From contig CANBRV010000028.1 of the NCBI GenBank assembly GCA_947372005.1, positions 1 to 14,595 of the forward strand: a stretch of 14,595 nucleotides of DNA, read 5' to 3'. Position numbers and translations under genes: made by a program. The stretch's first letter is position 1. Each line of letters begins with the position of its first letter. Below are positions 1-7,208 of the stretch, piece after piece. The notes below the pieces were generated by a model. That model did not search any database, was not told the origin of the DNA, and was given only the letters and a program-made list of their open reading frames with translations. The DNA is from Comamonadaceae bacterium (GTDB lineage: Bacteria; Pseudomonadota; Gammaproteobacteria; Burkholderiales; Burkholderiaceae_C).

Positions 1-44
1 TTGCCTGCGTGGCTGGTGTTAATCAAGATAAATCGTGTTTGCAT
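1..44 (-). CDS. trmJ: TrmJ-like tRNA (cytidine/uridine-2'-O-)-methyltransferase, N-terminal fragment
   Basis: Reading leftward from the ATG at 44-42, the window holds 14 codons and part of a fifteenth, giving MQTRFILINTSHAG. This resembles the start of TrmJ, a SPOUT-class enzyme that 2'-O-methylates tRNA position 32; E. coli TrmJ begins with a similar hydrophobic strand followed by (E/N)TSHxGN. The rest of the gene lies left of the window. It is divergent from suhB with only 46 bases between the two start codons, an arrangement known in many betaproteobacteria. No clear Shine-Dalgarno sequence precedes the ATG. Only a short peptide supports the call, but motif and synteny agree. Confidence 0.72.
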   Translation of the reverse strand, partial: MQTRFILINTSHAG

Positions 45-90
45 GGGCAGTGAATCGTAAAAATAAGTGGGGCAGGTAAAATGGCTGGCT

Positions 91-927
91 ATGACCCCTA
101 CAAGCAACATTCACCCCATGCTCAACATCGCCGTATCTGCGGCACGCGCTGCGGGGTCCATCATCAACCGCGCCGCGCTAGATATCGAATCGGTGCGTAT
201 CTCGCAAAAACTAGCCAACGATTTTGTGACCGAAGTCGATCAAAATGCCGAAAAAGCAATTATCGAGACTTTGCTCACCGCCTATCCTACGCACGGCATT
301 TGGGCCGAAGAATCAGGCCAAACGCACGGCAACAAAGACTCCGATTTCATGTGGATCATCGACCCACTAGACGGCACCACCAACTTCATCCACGGCTACC
401 CCGTGTACTGCGTCAGCATTGGCCTTGCGGTCAAAGACAAGCACGGCAACCTCAAAATGGATCAAGCCGTGGTGTACGACCCCACGCGCAATGATTTGTT
501 TACCGCATCCAAAGGCCGCGGCGCGTACATGAACGACCGCCGCATCCGCGTCTCTAAACGCATTGTCCTCAGAGACTGCTTGCTGACCACAGGTTTGCCA
601 TTCCGCGCAGGCGATGACCCGAAACCCACACTCGCCATCTTGGGCGACGTGATGACCCACTGCGTTGCTATTCGTAGAGGTGGTGCGGCAGCGCTTGATC
701 TAGCTTACGTCGCCGCAGGATTTTCGGATGGCTACTTCGAGACAGGCCTGTTCCCGTGGGACGTGGCAGCAGGATCGCTCCTCATCACCGAGGCGGGCGG
801 CTTAGTGGGCAACTACTCGGGCGAAGCTAACTTTTTAGAAACCAAAGAAGTGGTGTGCGGCAATCCCAAGGTTTATGGGCAATTGGTGGGCGTGCTCTCG
901 AAGTATTCGGCGTACGCAGCCAAGTAA
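91..927 (+). CDS. suhB: Inositol-1-monophosphatase family protein SuhB
   Basis: A protein of 278 residues of the lithium-sensitive, magnesium-dependent inositol monophosphatase family. In E. coli SuhB is a cytoplasmic phosphatase that also acts in rRNA transcription antitermination. The metal-binding signature DPLDGTTNFIHG begins at D91, with acidic residues E73/E74 upstream (WAEESG) and the second family signature W223-D224 (FPWDVAAGS) near the C-terminus. Length and domain order are normal, so the enzyme should be active. The ATG at 91 is chosen: a GTG at 67 in the same frame would add eight residues unlike the family, while the next ATG at 118 would cut off part of the conserved HPMLNIAV segment. 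No strong ribosome binding site is visible. It is divergent from trmJ and convergent with the Bug gene, with 32 bases between the two stop codons. Confidence 0.93.
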   Translation: MTPTSNIHPMLNIAVSAARAAGSIINRAALDIESVRISQKLANDFVTEVDQNAEKAIIETLLTAYPTHGIWAEESGQTHGNKDSDFMWIIDPLDGTTNFIHGYPVYCVSIGLAVKDKHGNLKMDQAVVYDPTRNDLFTASKGRGAYMNDRRIRVSKRIVLRDCLLTTGLPFRAGDDPKPTLAILGDVMTHCVAIRRGGAAALDLAYVAAGFSDGYFETGLFPWDVAAGSLLITEAGGLVGNYSGEANFLETKEVVCGNPKVYGQLVGVLSKYSAYAAK

Positions 928-941
928 GCGGTCAAGTAAGC
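921..941 (+). repeat. Short tandem duplication covering the suhB stop codon
   Basis: The 9-base string CAAGTAAGC occurs at 921-929 and again at 933-941, a period of 12 bases. The first copy contains the suhB stop (TAA, 925-927). The second places another TAA in the same frame at 937-939. It looks like a small tandem duplication that gave suhB a back-up stop codon. The rest of the 32-base convergent gap to the Bug gene shows no terminator hairpin that I can see. Confidence 0.5.
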
Positions 942-959
942 CACCACCCATAAGCTTCT

Positions 960-1931
960 TTACTCGGGTTTAAACCCTGCACCCTTAAGCAATTCTGCAT
1001 TTTCAGCAATATAGCTTTGCATGTATTTGCGGAATTCGTCAATGGATTCTGTGACGGGATCAATACCCAATTGATCAAAAGCGCCTGATTTCGTGAGCTG
1101 TTTGACTGCTTCATTAGCCTCTTTGTTAAGCAGCTGCAAACGATCCTCCTGGGTGCCTTTGGGTGCCCATATGGCATACCAAGATTCAGTCACAAATTTA
1201 GGAAAGCCGCTCTCTACCGCCGTTGGTACGTTAGGCATGACCGAGCTGCGCTTAGCCGACGTAACAATGATAGGTTTAACGCGACCACTCTTAGCCATGC
1301 CTTGCAATGAGATGATGGAATCAATCAAGATTTGGGTATGCCCGCCTGCCACATCCGTCAATGCGGGAGCTGTGCCTCTGTAAACCACGGTCGCCAGATT
1401 GAGTCCGCCTTGCTTGGTAAGCATCAAGGTACCCAAATGACTGGCTGCTCCGAGTGCAGGCAATCCAGCCGTCCACTTGTCGGGCTGCTGCTTGGCTGCA
1501 TCAATCACTTCTTTGAGTTTGGTTTGGGGTAAGGATGGCGAAATCACCATCATCAGCGGTGCTTCACCCACACGAGCAACATAGGCAAAGTCAGCCAACG
1601 GGTCATAAGGTGGGTTAGCCATCACTTGCTTGGCCAAGGCGTGTGTGGATGCTGAAAATAACAACGTCATGCCATCAGGCACAGCTGTTTGTACGGCTTT
1701 ACCGCCAACGGATCCATTAGCGCCTGCACGGTTTTCCACCACAATGGACACGTTCATATTGGTTTGCATTTGCTTGGCAATCAGACGTGCCGCACTATCA
1801 ACACCACCACCTGGTGCAAACGGCACGATCATTTTGATAGTTGCACCTGCAGGATATTTAGCTTGTGCAGCGACCAAGCTTGCGCTTAGTAACAAGGTCA
1901 AACCTACCAGCTTTTTGATCGTCACTGTCAT
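960..1931 (-). CDS. Bug/TctC-family tripartite tricarboxylate transporter substrate-binding protein
   Basis: A 323-residue periplasmic solute receptor of the Bug family (PF03401 type), which binds carboxylates or other small organic compounds for tripartite tricarboxylate (TctABC-like) transporters. Residues 1-24 form a Sec signal peptide: MTVTIKK basic end, a hydrophobic core, and an AQA cleavage site before KYPAG. The mature start shows the family pattern IKMIVPFAPGGGVDSAAR, followed by VENRAGANGS. Three ATG codons stand in tandem (1937, 1934, 1931). The ribosome binding site AAGGAG (1943-1938) abuts the first, so the third, six bases away, is the best start. It is the last gene of the operon, 17 bases after the 136-residue protein. 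No TctA/TctB membrane genes are in the window, so its transporter partner must be encoded elsewhere or it senses rather than transports. Confidence 0.92.
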   Translation of the reverse strand: MTVTIKKLVGLTLLLSASLVAAQAKYPAGATIKMIVPFAPGGGVDSAARLIAKQMQTNMNVSIVVENRAGANGSVGGKAVQTAVPDGMTLLFSASTHALAKQVMANPPYDPLADFAYVARVGEAPLMMVISPSLPQTKLKEVIDAAKQQPDKWTAGLPALGAASHLGTLMLTKQGGLNLATVVYRGTAPALTDVAGGHTQILIDSIISLQGMAKSGRVKPIIVTSAKRSSVMPNVPTAVESGFPKFVTESWYAIWAPKGTQEDRLQLLNKEANEAVKQLTKSGAFDQLGIDPVTESIDEFRKYMQSYIAENAELLKGAGFKPE

Positions 1932-1948
1932 CATCATCTCCTTAAAAA

Positions 1949-2359
1949 TTAATTACGGTAGCTTGTGCCCCAAGCCCTAGATCCACCCAACAAAGGGGCT
2001 TCAAGCGACGGCCCGTGGAGCTTGGCATAAGACTCAATCGTCTTGGTCATCCGCGGCAGCAACCAATCGGTCACCGCATCGCTGGCCTCGCCTGCTTGGA
2101 TGCGCTCTAGGATTGAACGCACCGCTTTCTCTTGCTCAGCAATGGGGCCAGGCTGCAGTAAAAAATGGGTTGTGGCAACAGCGCCCAATCGCTCGCTTTC
2201 AGCCCACAAATAGTCTGCAATGTCACGCTCAAAATCCTCTAGCGTGACACTGATACCGCTCATGCCGCAGGAGCACCCCAAAGCAATATGTTGCGCCGAT
2301 AACCTATGCCACAAATTTCCTAGGTAAGCAGCTTGCATCGCAGCGTCACTTGCAGTCAT
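1949..2359 (-). CDS. Uncharacterised 136-residue protein of the hyuAB operon
   Basis: I do not recognise this family. The ATG at 2359 lies one base after the hyuB stop (TGA at 2363-2361), so translation is probably coupled. A longer reading from 2395 would overlap hyuB by 35 bases and is less likely. The protein is predicted soluble, with no signal peptide or membrane segment. It is mostly helical in character: residues 1-26, a tight GCSCGMSG turn with C29 and C31 (the only cysteines), an acidic segment EDFERDIADYLWAESE, and helices up to about 116. A Gly/Ser-rich tail with aromatic residues ends at N136. Four histidines plus the CxC pair could bind a metal, but no standard zinc set is visible. 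Its place directly after hyuB suggests an accessory subunit, by analogy to the small subunits of acetone and acetophenone carboxylases; that is inference. Confidence 0.75.
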   Translation of the reverse strand: MTASDAAMQAAYLGNLWHRLSAQHIALGCSCGMSGISVTLEDFERDIADYLWAESERLGAVATTHFLLQPGPIAEQEKAVRSILERIQAGEASDAVTDWLLPRMTKTIESYAKLHGPSLEAPLLGGSRAWGTSYRN

Positions 2360-2360
2360 T

Positions 2361-4124
2361 TCAGCCAGCTCTGAGCGCACGGGTTGCCGCCTCATTCACA
2401 GCGCCTTGATCATCAAGTGCAACGCCATACAGTTTTTTAGCGGCTTCAGGGCTGACATAGCCTTCGCGTACATCGTGTGCGACTTTTTGCGCATCACGCT
2501 TAAATGGATTTCCGAAACCACCACCGCCACCAGAGAGCATCTTGTAGGCATCTCCTCGCTCCAAACGCACGTTAAAAATTTTCGCGTTTGGCAAATCGGT
2601 TTTCCATTCGTCTTTGTGCCGAATCGCAATGCCATTACCAGCCGCTTCGCCGCCACCGTCCAATCCCCACGGCTTGCAATGCATACGGTCAATACGCGTC
2701 GTCACCGTAAATGGCGATAAGGCTTGCACCACCATTTCGGCACCCAGTCCACCACGGTGCTCACCCGCGCCCGCGCTGTCTTCTCGAATCTTGTAGCTCT
2801 CCACTAGCACGGGGTACTTCGCCTCTAACTGCTCAGTCGGGCTGTTGTGTGTGTCGCCATCGTTGATGCAAACCGTCACGGATACGCCATCTTCCGAGGA
2901 CTTAGCGCCCCAACCACCACCTAACGGCCCAATGCCAACAATAAACAAACGTCCGTCTTCAGGCGAAATGCCGTGGATGTTCGGGAACACCAAATCAGCG
3001 TGATGACCTGCGATTGTGCGATGCGGAATAGCCGGTGCGAGTGCCTTAAAGATCGTATCAATGACCGTCATCGGGAACGTCATCCAAACCCGCATCGGAT
3101 AAGGGCGCTCGGCACTAATCACTGTCCCCATCGGCATGATGACTTTAAGTGAGCGAAAGCTACCGTCATTGACGGGATAGTCCGTCGGTGTCGTCAAACA
3201 CTTGTAAGCCACCTGCGCGCAAGCAATCCCCGTGGTGAAACCTGAGTTGTAAAAACCTTTGACTTGCTTGCTCACGTCTGAGAGATCGACCTCCATCTCA
3301 TCAGCTTTGACCGTGACCTTGACGCGGATGGGGATGCGTTTACCAATCTCAAGACCATCGTCATCCATAAAGGATTCAGCTGTGTACACACCGTCTGGAA
3401 TCGACAAGGTGTTTTGCCGCGCCACGGCTTCAGACTGATCCATGATTTGACGAATTGATGCTTGCACATCGTGATTGCCATAACGCTGCACCAATTCCAA
3501 AAAGCGCCGCTCGCCAGTGGTCACTGCCGTAATTTGAGCCCGCAAATCACCCATCGCACGCTCAGGCAAACGCACATTCATCGCAATGATGTCCACCAAG
3601 TCTTGGTTGACCTTGCCAGCGCTTTGATACTTCACGATAGGGATTTGGATACCCTCAGAGAAGATATCGGTGGTGATTTGACCCAAACTGCCACCAACGT
3701 CCAGCCAATGCGCCATGCAGCAAGTAAAGCCGATGAGTTCGCCATCGTGAAACACGGGCATCGTAAACGTGAAGTGATTTAAGTGACTGCCTGTGGTGTA
3801 GGCGTCGTTGGTTACCAAAATATCACCTGGATGAATGTTGTCATAGCCAAAGTGACGGATCTTGGATTTGACGGTCTCCGACATTCCGCGAATAAACATG
3901 GGTAGTCCCAAACCAATCGAGACGGTATCACCTGCTTTGGTAAAGAGTCCTACCGTGAAATCGAGTGCCTCATAAATGATGAGGTTGTAGGCGGTGCGCA
4001 TCAAGTTGGTTTTCATCTCCTCCGTCACAGCAAATAGGCCATTACGGATGATTTCGACGATGACTGGATCAACGGTGCTATTAGCGCTGGCGCTACCGAC
4101 TAATGAATCTTTTTTGGTGTTCAT
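2361..4124 (-). CDS. hyuB: Hydantoinase B/oxoprolinase family protein (HyuB)
   Basis: A 587-residue cytoplasmic subunit of the HyuB family (hydantoinase B, 5-oxoprolinase C-terminal half, acetone/acetophenone carboxylase-type subunits). These partner with HyuA in ATP-dependent amide-ring opening or ketone carboxylation. Visible family landmarks are LDFTVGLF (near 54-61), GDILVTNDAY (100-109), SHLNH (113-117) and MAHWLDVGG (137-145), the last carrying the His and Asp expected in the metal site. Further on come GAGEHRGGLG and the glycine-rich SGGGGGFGNP (531-540). The start ATG (4124-4122) overlaps the hyuA stop as ATGA, with a GGAAG ribosome binding site at 4138-4134, so the two are translationally coupled. 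The HWLDVG form recalls a subgroup seen in many proteobacterial catabolic operons rather than true 5-oxoprolinases. The substrate is not predictable from sequence. Confidence 0.9.
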   Translation of the reverse strand: MNTKKDSLVGSASANSTVDPVIVEIIRNGLFAVTEEMKTNLMRTAYNLIIYEALDFTVGLFTKAGDTVSIGLGLPMFIRGMSETVKSKIRHFGYDNIHPGDILVTNDAYTTGSHLNHFTFTMPVFHDGELIGFTCCMAHWLDVGGSLGQITTDIFSEGIQIPIVKYQSAGKVNQDLVDIIAMNVRLPERAMGDLRAQITAVTTGERRFLELVQRYGNHDVQASIRQIMDQSEAVARQNTLSIPDGVYTAESFMDDDGLEIGKRIPIRVKVTVKADEMEVDLSDVSKQVKGFYNSGFTTGIACAQVAYKCLTTPTDYPVNDGSFRSLKVIMPMGTVISAERPYPMRVWMTFPMTVIDTIFKALAPAIPHRTIAGHHADLVFPNIHGISPEDGRLFIVGIGPLGGGWGAKSSEDGVSVTVCINDGDTHNSPTEQLEAKYPVLVESYKIREDSAGAGEHRGGLGAEMVVQALSPFTVTTRIDRMHCKPWGLDGGGEAAGNGIAIRHKDEWKTDLPNAKIFNVRLERGDAYKMLSGGGGGFGNPFKRDAQKVAHDVREGYVSPEAAKKLYGVALDDQGAVNEAATRALRAG

Positions 4125-6226
4125 GTGCGATCACTTCCGATAGAAATTTGAAGATTGCCGTAGAGGTCTACGGTGACGGTATCGCCTGGCTGCACGACAG
4201 TCGTAGAAGCGTGTTCCTCAACCAGTGCTGGCCCGTGAAACACATTCTCACTTTTCAATAGCTCACGCTTATAAACAGCCGTAGAAACATACTCCCCTGC
4301 GCTTCGAAAGTAAACCAGTTTGTGCGTACGCAGAGCAGCCGTTTCGGTCTGCTCACTACCTGCCTCAACGACATTTCGCGGCGGCTTCTTCATTCGCCCC
4401 AAAACCGTCACGCGTAGGCTCACGATATCGGCAGGTTCTTTAGGTGCGGACGTGCCGTAACGAATCGCGTGAACGTCATCAAAATGGTTTTTGATGGCTG
4501 TGCGGTCTTTGGCTGCAAAAAAGCGATGCGCCAAATCCACAGTCACCGCGTGCTCTTGTCCTATGTAGCGCATATCTGCGGCACGTTCAAACACGAGCTC
4601 TTCCGGTTTAATTTCAGACGCGCCAATAGCAGCGCGACCCTCGTCTTCCATGCCTTTGTAAATGGCTTCGATTTCGTCAAACGACAAATCATCGAGATGT
4701 CTAAACACCGATCGCACGTAGTCATACCTTAAATCACTAAACAGCATGCCGTATGCTGAAAAATAACCTGGCGCATAGGGGATAAGAACCTTGCGAATGC
4801 CAATCTCTCGTGCAATAGCAGAAGCATGGAGCGGACCTGCACCACCATAGACCACCATCGTAAAACTACCCGCATCCAAACCACGTTCGGTTGTCACAGC
4901 CTTTACCGCATGCGACATCTGTGTCACGGCGATACGCAAAATGCCGTCGGCAGCCTTGGTGGCATCTAGTCCTAACGGCTTTGCTATCTTTTCATCCATC
5001 GCCGCTTGGGTGCGCTCAAGGTACAAGGGCATTTCACCACCCAAGAAGTTGTGCTCGTCTAAGCGACCCAAAATTAAATTGGCATCAGTCACCGTAGGCT
5101 CAGTGCCGCCCCGCCCATAGCAAACGGGACCAGGCATGCTGCCCGCAGAGCGTGGCCCCACGCGCAGCGAATTGCCAAGCTCAAGGCGTGCAATACTGCC
5201 GCCGCCCGTGCCCACCTCAAAAATATCCATCATCGGAATTTGAATCGGCAGCGCTTTTTCGTAGCCACCAATGAGCGCACTACCCGTTGTCAGCGGCCTG
5301 CCTTCGCTAATCACACCCGCTTTAGCTGTTGTGCCACCCATGTCAAAAGCAATAGAGTCGGGCATGCCCAGTTGCTCACAAATCGCCTGCGCCCCAATGA
5401 CGCCCGCAGCGGGCCCCGACTCCAGCATACGAACACAGTCGCGTCGTGCATGCTCAACTGGAAACAGGCCACCTGTTGATTGCACGGCGTAGAAGTCGCC
5501 GCCAAAACCTTTTTGCGTTAAGTGCTGCTCTAACTCGCCCAAATAGGCTGATACACGAGGGCCGACATATGAGTTGGCCACTGCCGTGGATACCCGCTCA
5601 AACTCACGATACTCCTGCGACAGCTCGTGGGATGCCGTCACAAAAGCGCCGGGGATTTCTTCTTGCAAGATGGCTTTCACTCGGCGCTCATGATCTGGCT
5701 TGCGGTACGAGTGCAGAAGCAGCACCGCCACCGCTTCAACATGCTTGGCTTTCAAATCACGTGCCAGGGCGCGGACAACACTTTCATCGAGCGCTTTATG
5801 CAATGAGCCATCCGCACGCAAGCGCTCAGGTACCTCATACCTAAGTGAACGCGGCACTAAGGGTTCGTGCTTAGAGAAAAACAAGTTGTAGGCATCAGGA
5901 CGGTTGACGCGGCCAATTTCATAAATATCTCGAAAACCTTCGGTAATCAAAAGTGCCGTCTTAGCGCCCGTGCGCTCGAGCAGCGTGTTGATGGCAATGG
6001 TTGAACCGTGCAAGAACAAATAGCCGTTTGTGAGGTCGACACCCGCTTCACTCAAGGTGTTTTGAATCCCATCCACTAATTTTCCGTGCGTGGACAAGGC
6101 CTTGCCAAAGGATATTTTTCCAGTCGTCTCATCAAAGCAAGCCATATCGGTGAACGTGCCACCAATGTCGACTGCCACGCGTAGCGAAGCTTGTTTGGGC
6201 GATCCCTGTTTATTTGCTTGTGTCAT
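4121..6226 (-). CDS. hyuA: Hydantoinase/oxoprolinase N-terminal family protein (HyuA)
   Basis: A 701-residue ATP-binding partner of HyuB, with an actin-like (ASKHA) nucleotide-binding fold in which ATP phosphorylates the substrate amide or ketone. The first phosphate loop is VAVDIGGTFTD (17-27). Then come HGSTIAINTLLE (73-84), SGPAAGVIGA (270-279), the second phosphate loop DMGGTTAKAGVI (295-306), GTGGGSIA (339-346), and VYGGAGPLHA around 460. Length is typical for HyuA. The ATG at 6226 has an AGGAG site (6237-6233) six bases away. It starts 12 bases after the FAH gene stop and ends overlapping hyuB by four bases. Annotation pipelines would call it N-methylhydantoinase A or 5-oxoprolinase. 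The adjoining FAH enzyme and Bug receptor point to a catabolic role, and a carboxylase is also possible. Confidence 0.92.
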   Translation of the reverse strand: MTQANKQGSPKQASLRVAVDIGGTFTDMACFDETTGKISFGKALSTHGKLVDGIQNTLSEAGVDLTNGYLFLHGSTIAINTLLERTGAKTALLITEGFRDIYEIGRVNRPDAYNLFFSKHEPLVPRSLRYEVPERLRADGSLHKALDESVVRALARDLKAKHVEAVAVLLLHSYRKPDHERRVKAILQEEIPGAFVTASHELSQEYREFERVSTAVANSYVGPRVSAYLGELEQHLTQKGFGGDFYAVQSTGGLFPVEHARRDCVRMLESGPAAGVIGAQAICEQLGMPDSIAFDMGGTTAKAGVISEGRPLTTGSALIGGYEKALPIQIPMMDIFEVGTGGGSIARLELGNSLRVGPRSAGSMPGPVCYGRGGTEPTVTDANLILGRLDEHNFLGGEMPLYLERTQAAMDEKIAKPLGLDATKAADGILRIAVTQMSHAVKAVTTERGLDAGSFTMVVYGGAGPLHASAIAREIGIRKVLIPYAPGYFSAYGMLFSDLRYDYVRSVFRHLDDLSFDEIEAIYKGMEDEGRAAIGASEIKPEELVFERAADMRYIGQEHAVTVDLAHRFFAAKDRTAIKNHFDDVHAIRYGTSAPKEPADIVSLRVTVLGRMKKPPRNVVEAGSEQTETAALRTHKLVYFRSAGEYVSTAVYKRELLKSENVFHGPALVEEHASTTVVQPGDTVTVDLYGNLQISIGSDRT

Positions 6227-6238
6227 TTAGGACTCCTG

Positions 6239-7093
6239 TTATGCCGCATCGACGACACGGTTGCGTAGCGTCCCGAGTCCTGTGATTTCGATTTCGATGA
6301 CATCTCCCGCCTTCATATAGACAGGAGGCTCACGGCGATCGCCTACACCGCCTGGTGTGCCCGTGGCAATCACATCGCCAGCTGAGAGTGGGGTGAAACC
6401 AGAGATGTATTCAATGATCACAGGTAAGGTAAAAATTAAATCGGCAAGCGAAGCGTGCTGCATCACTTCGCCGTTGAGCCGCGTCTCTAGGGTGAGCCGA
6501 TTCACATCGGGGGTTTCTTGTGTCGTCGCCATAAACGGACCAAATGGCCCCGTTAATGGAAAGTTTTTACCCGGAATCCATTGATGCGTATGACGCTGCC
6601 AATCACGCGCCGTGCCATCGTTAAAGCAGGCATAGCCTGCAATGTGATCAAACGCATCGGCTTGCTTAATGTTTCGCCCGCCTTTGCCGATGATGATGGC
6701 GAGCTCGCCCTCAAAGTCAAACCGAGTAGTCGTTGCTGGACGCGGTAGCGGTGCGTTATGCGCCGAGAGACTATCCACAAAGCGCGTAAAGATAGAAGGA
6801 TGCTCGCTATCCGCACGCTTGGTTTCAGCAACGTGACTTTTGTAATTCAACCCCACGCACAAAATCTTGCCGGGATTAGGAATAACAGGTAGTAAACGAG
6901 CCTCGTTCGCTTGTACGGTGCGTCCTTGCTGGCGCGTGACGGCGTTCAATTCACCCAGCTTATTCGCCGCAATCGCTGACTTCAAATCAGGATATTGCGC
7001 CTGAAAGCTAGCGGGCACTTGTAGCCATATCTGCTCGCTTTCCCAGACCCCATAAGTTGAATGACCACTTGACTCAAAACTAACGAAACTCAT
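6239..7093 (-). CDS. Fumarylacetoacetate hydrolase (FAH) family protein
   Basis: A 284-residue enzyme of the FAH superfamily, whose metal-dependent members hydrolyse, hydrate, isomerise or decarboxylate oxo-acids. The FAH domain fills residues from about 75 to the end: KILCVGLNYKSHVAE with H87 and E90, FDFEGELAIIIG with metal ligands E128 and E130, NDGTARDWQ with D159, GKNF with the conserved lysine near 176, and TGTPGGVG near 255. The N-terminal 70 residues match the usual cap of the bacterial group. All metal ligands are present, so it should be active. The ATG at 7093 has an AAAGGA site six bases upstream. It is the first gene of the operon and divergent from lysR. Names such as ureidoglycolate lyase or 2-hydroxyhepta-2,4-diene-1,7-dioate isomerase would be guesses; I assign only the family. 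Confidence 0.92.
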   Translation of the reverse strand: MSFVSFESSGHSTYGVWESEQIWLQVPASFQAQYPDLKSAIAANKLGELNAVTRQQGRTVQANEARLLPVIPNPGKILCVGLNYKSHVAETKRADSEHPSIFTRFVDSLSAHNAPLPRPATTTRFDFEGELAIIIGKGGRNIKQADAFDHIAGYACFNDGTARDWQRHTHQWIPGKNFPLTGPFGPFMATTQETPDVNRLTLETRLNGEVMQHASLADLIFTLPVIIEYISGFTPLSAGDVIATGTPGGVGDRREPPVYMKAGDVIEIEITGLGTLRNRVVDAA

Positions 7094-7141
7094 TTCTTTT
7101 CCTTTATTTGTGTACAGATGAGGGGGAGTCTAGGAAGATTC

Positions 7142-7193
7142 AATCCATCTGCATAGAGTCAATTCATGGATTTCAGAAGTGCCATAATTGGCA
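7142..7193. promoter_or_regulatory. Divergent FAH-operon/lysR control region with two inverted repeats
   Basis: The 115-base gap between the divergent start codons holds two inverted repeats. The first is AATCCAT (7142-7148) and ATGGATT (7166-7172), arms of seven bases with a 17-base spacer; a TTGACT -35-like element for the operon (minus strand, 7162-7157) sits between the arms. The second is TGCCA-TAAT-TGGCA (7180-7193), which overlaps a -10-like CATAAT (7183-7188) for lysR and lies just before its ribosome binding site. This fits the usual LysR pattern of one shared regulatory site that activates the operon and represses its own gene. A good -10 for the operon was not found, as is common for activated promoters. 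Binding is inferred, not shown. Confidence 0.42.
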
Positions 7194-7208
7194 TATCAGG
7201 AGGTGGCG

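Noticed and set aside
928..959. Terminator in the suhB/Bug convergent gap
   Set aside because: I found no inverted repeat with a T run in these 32 bases on either strand.
966..977. Perfect 12-base palindrome GGGTTTAAACCC
   Set aside because: It falls in the last codons of the Bug gene (Gly-Phe-Lys-Pro), has no loop for an RNA hairpin and no T run after it; probably chance.
5446..5844. 132-codon open frame antisense to hyuA
   Set aside because: Lies opposite conserved HyuA coding sequence, and its Arg/His/Pro-rich composition is typical of a shadow frame.
2361..6226. Assigning hyuA/hyuB specifically as 5-oxoprolinase or N-methylhydantoinase
   Set aside because: The families share motifs across many substrates; the FAH and Bug neighbours do not fit 5-oxoproline recycling, so only the family is called.
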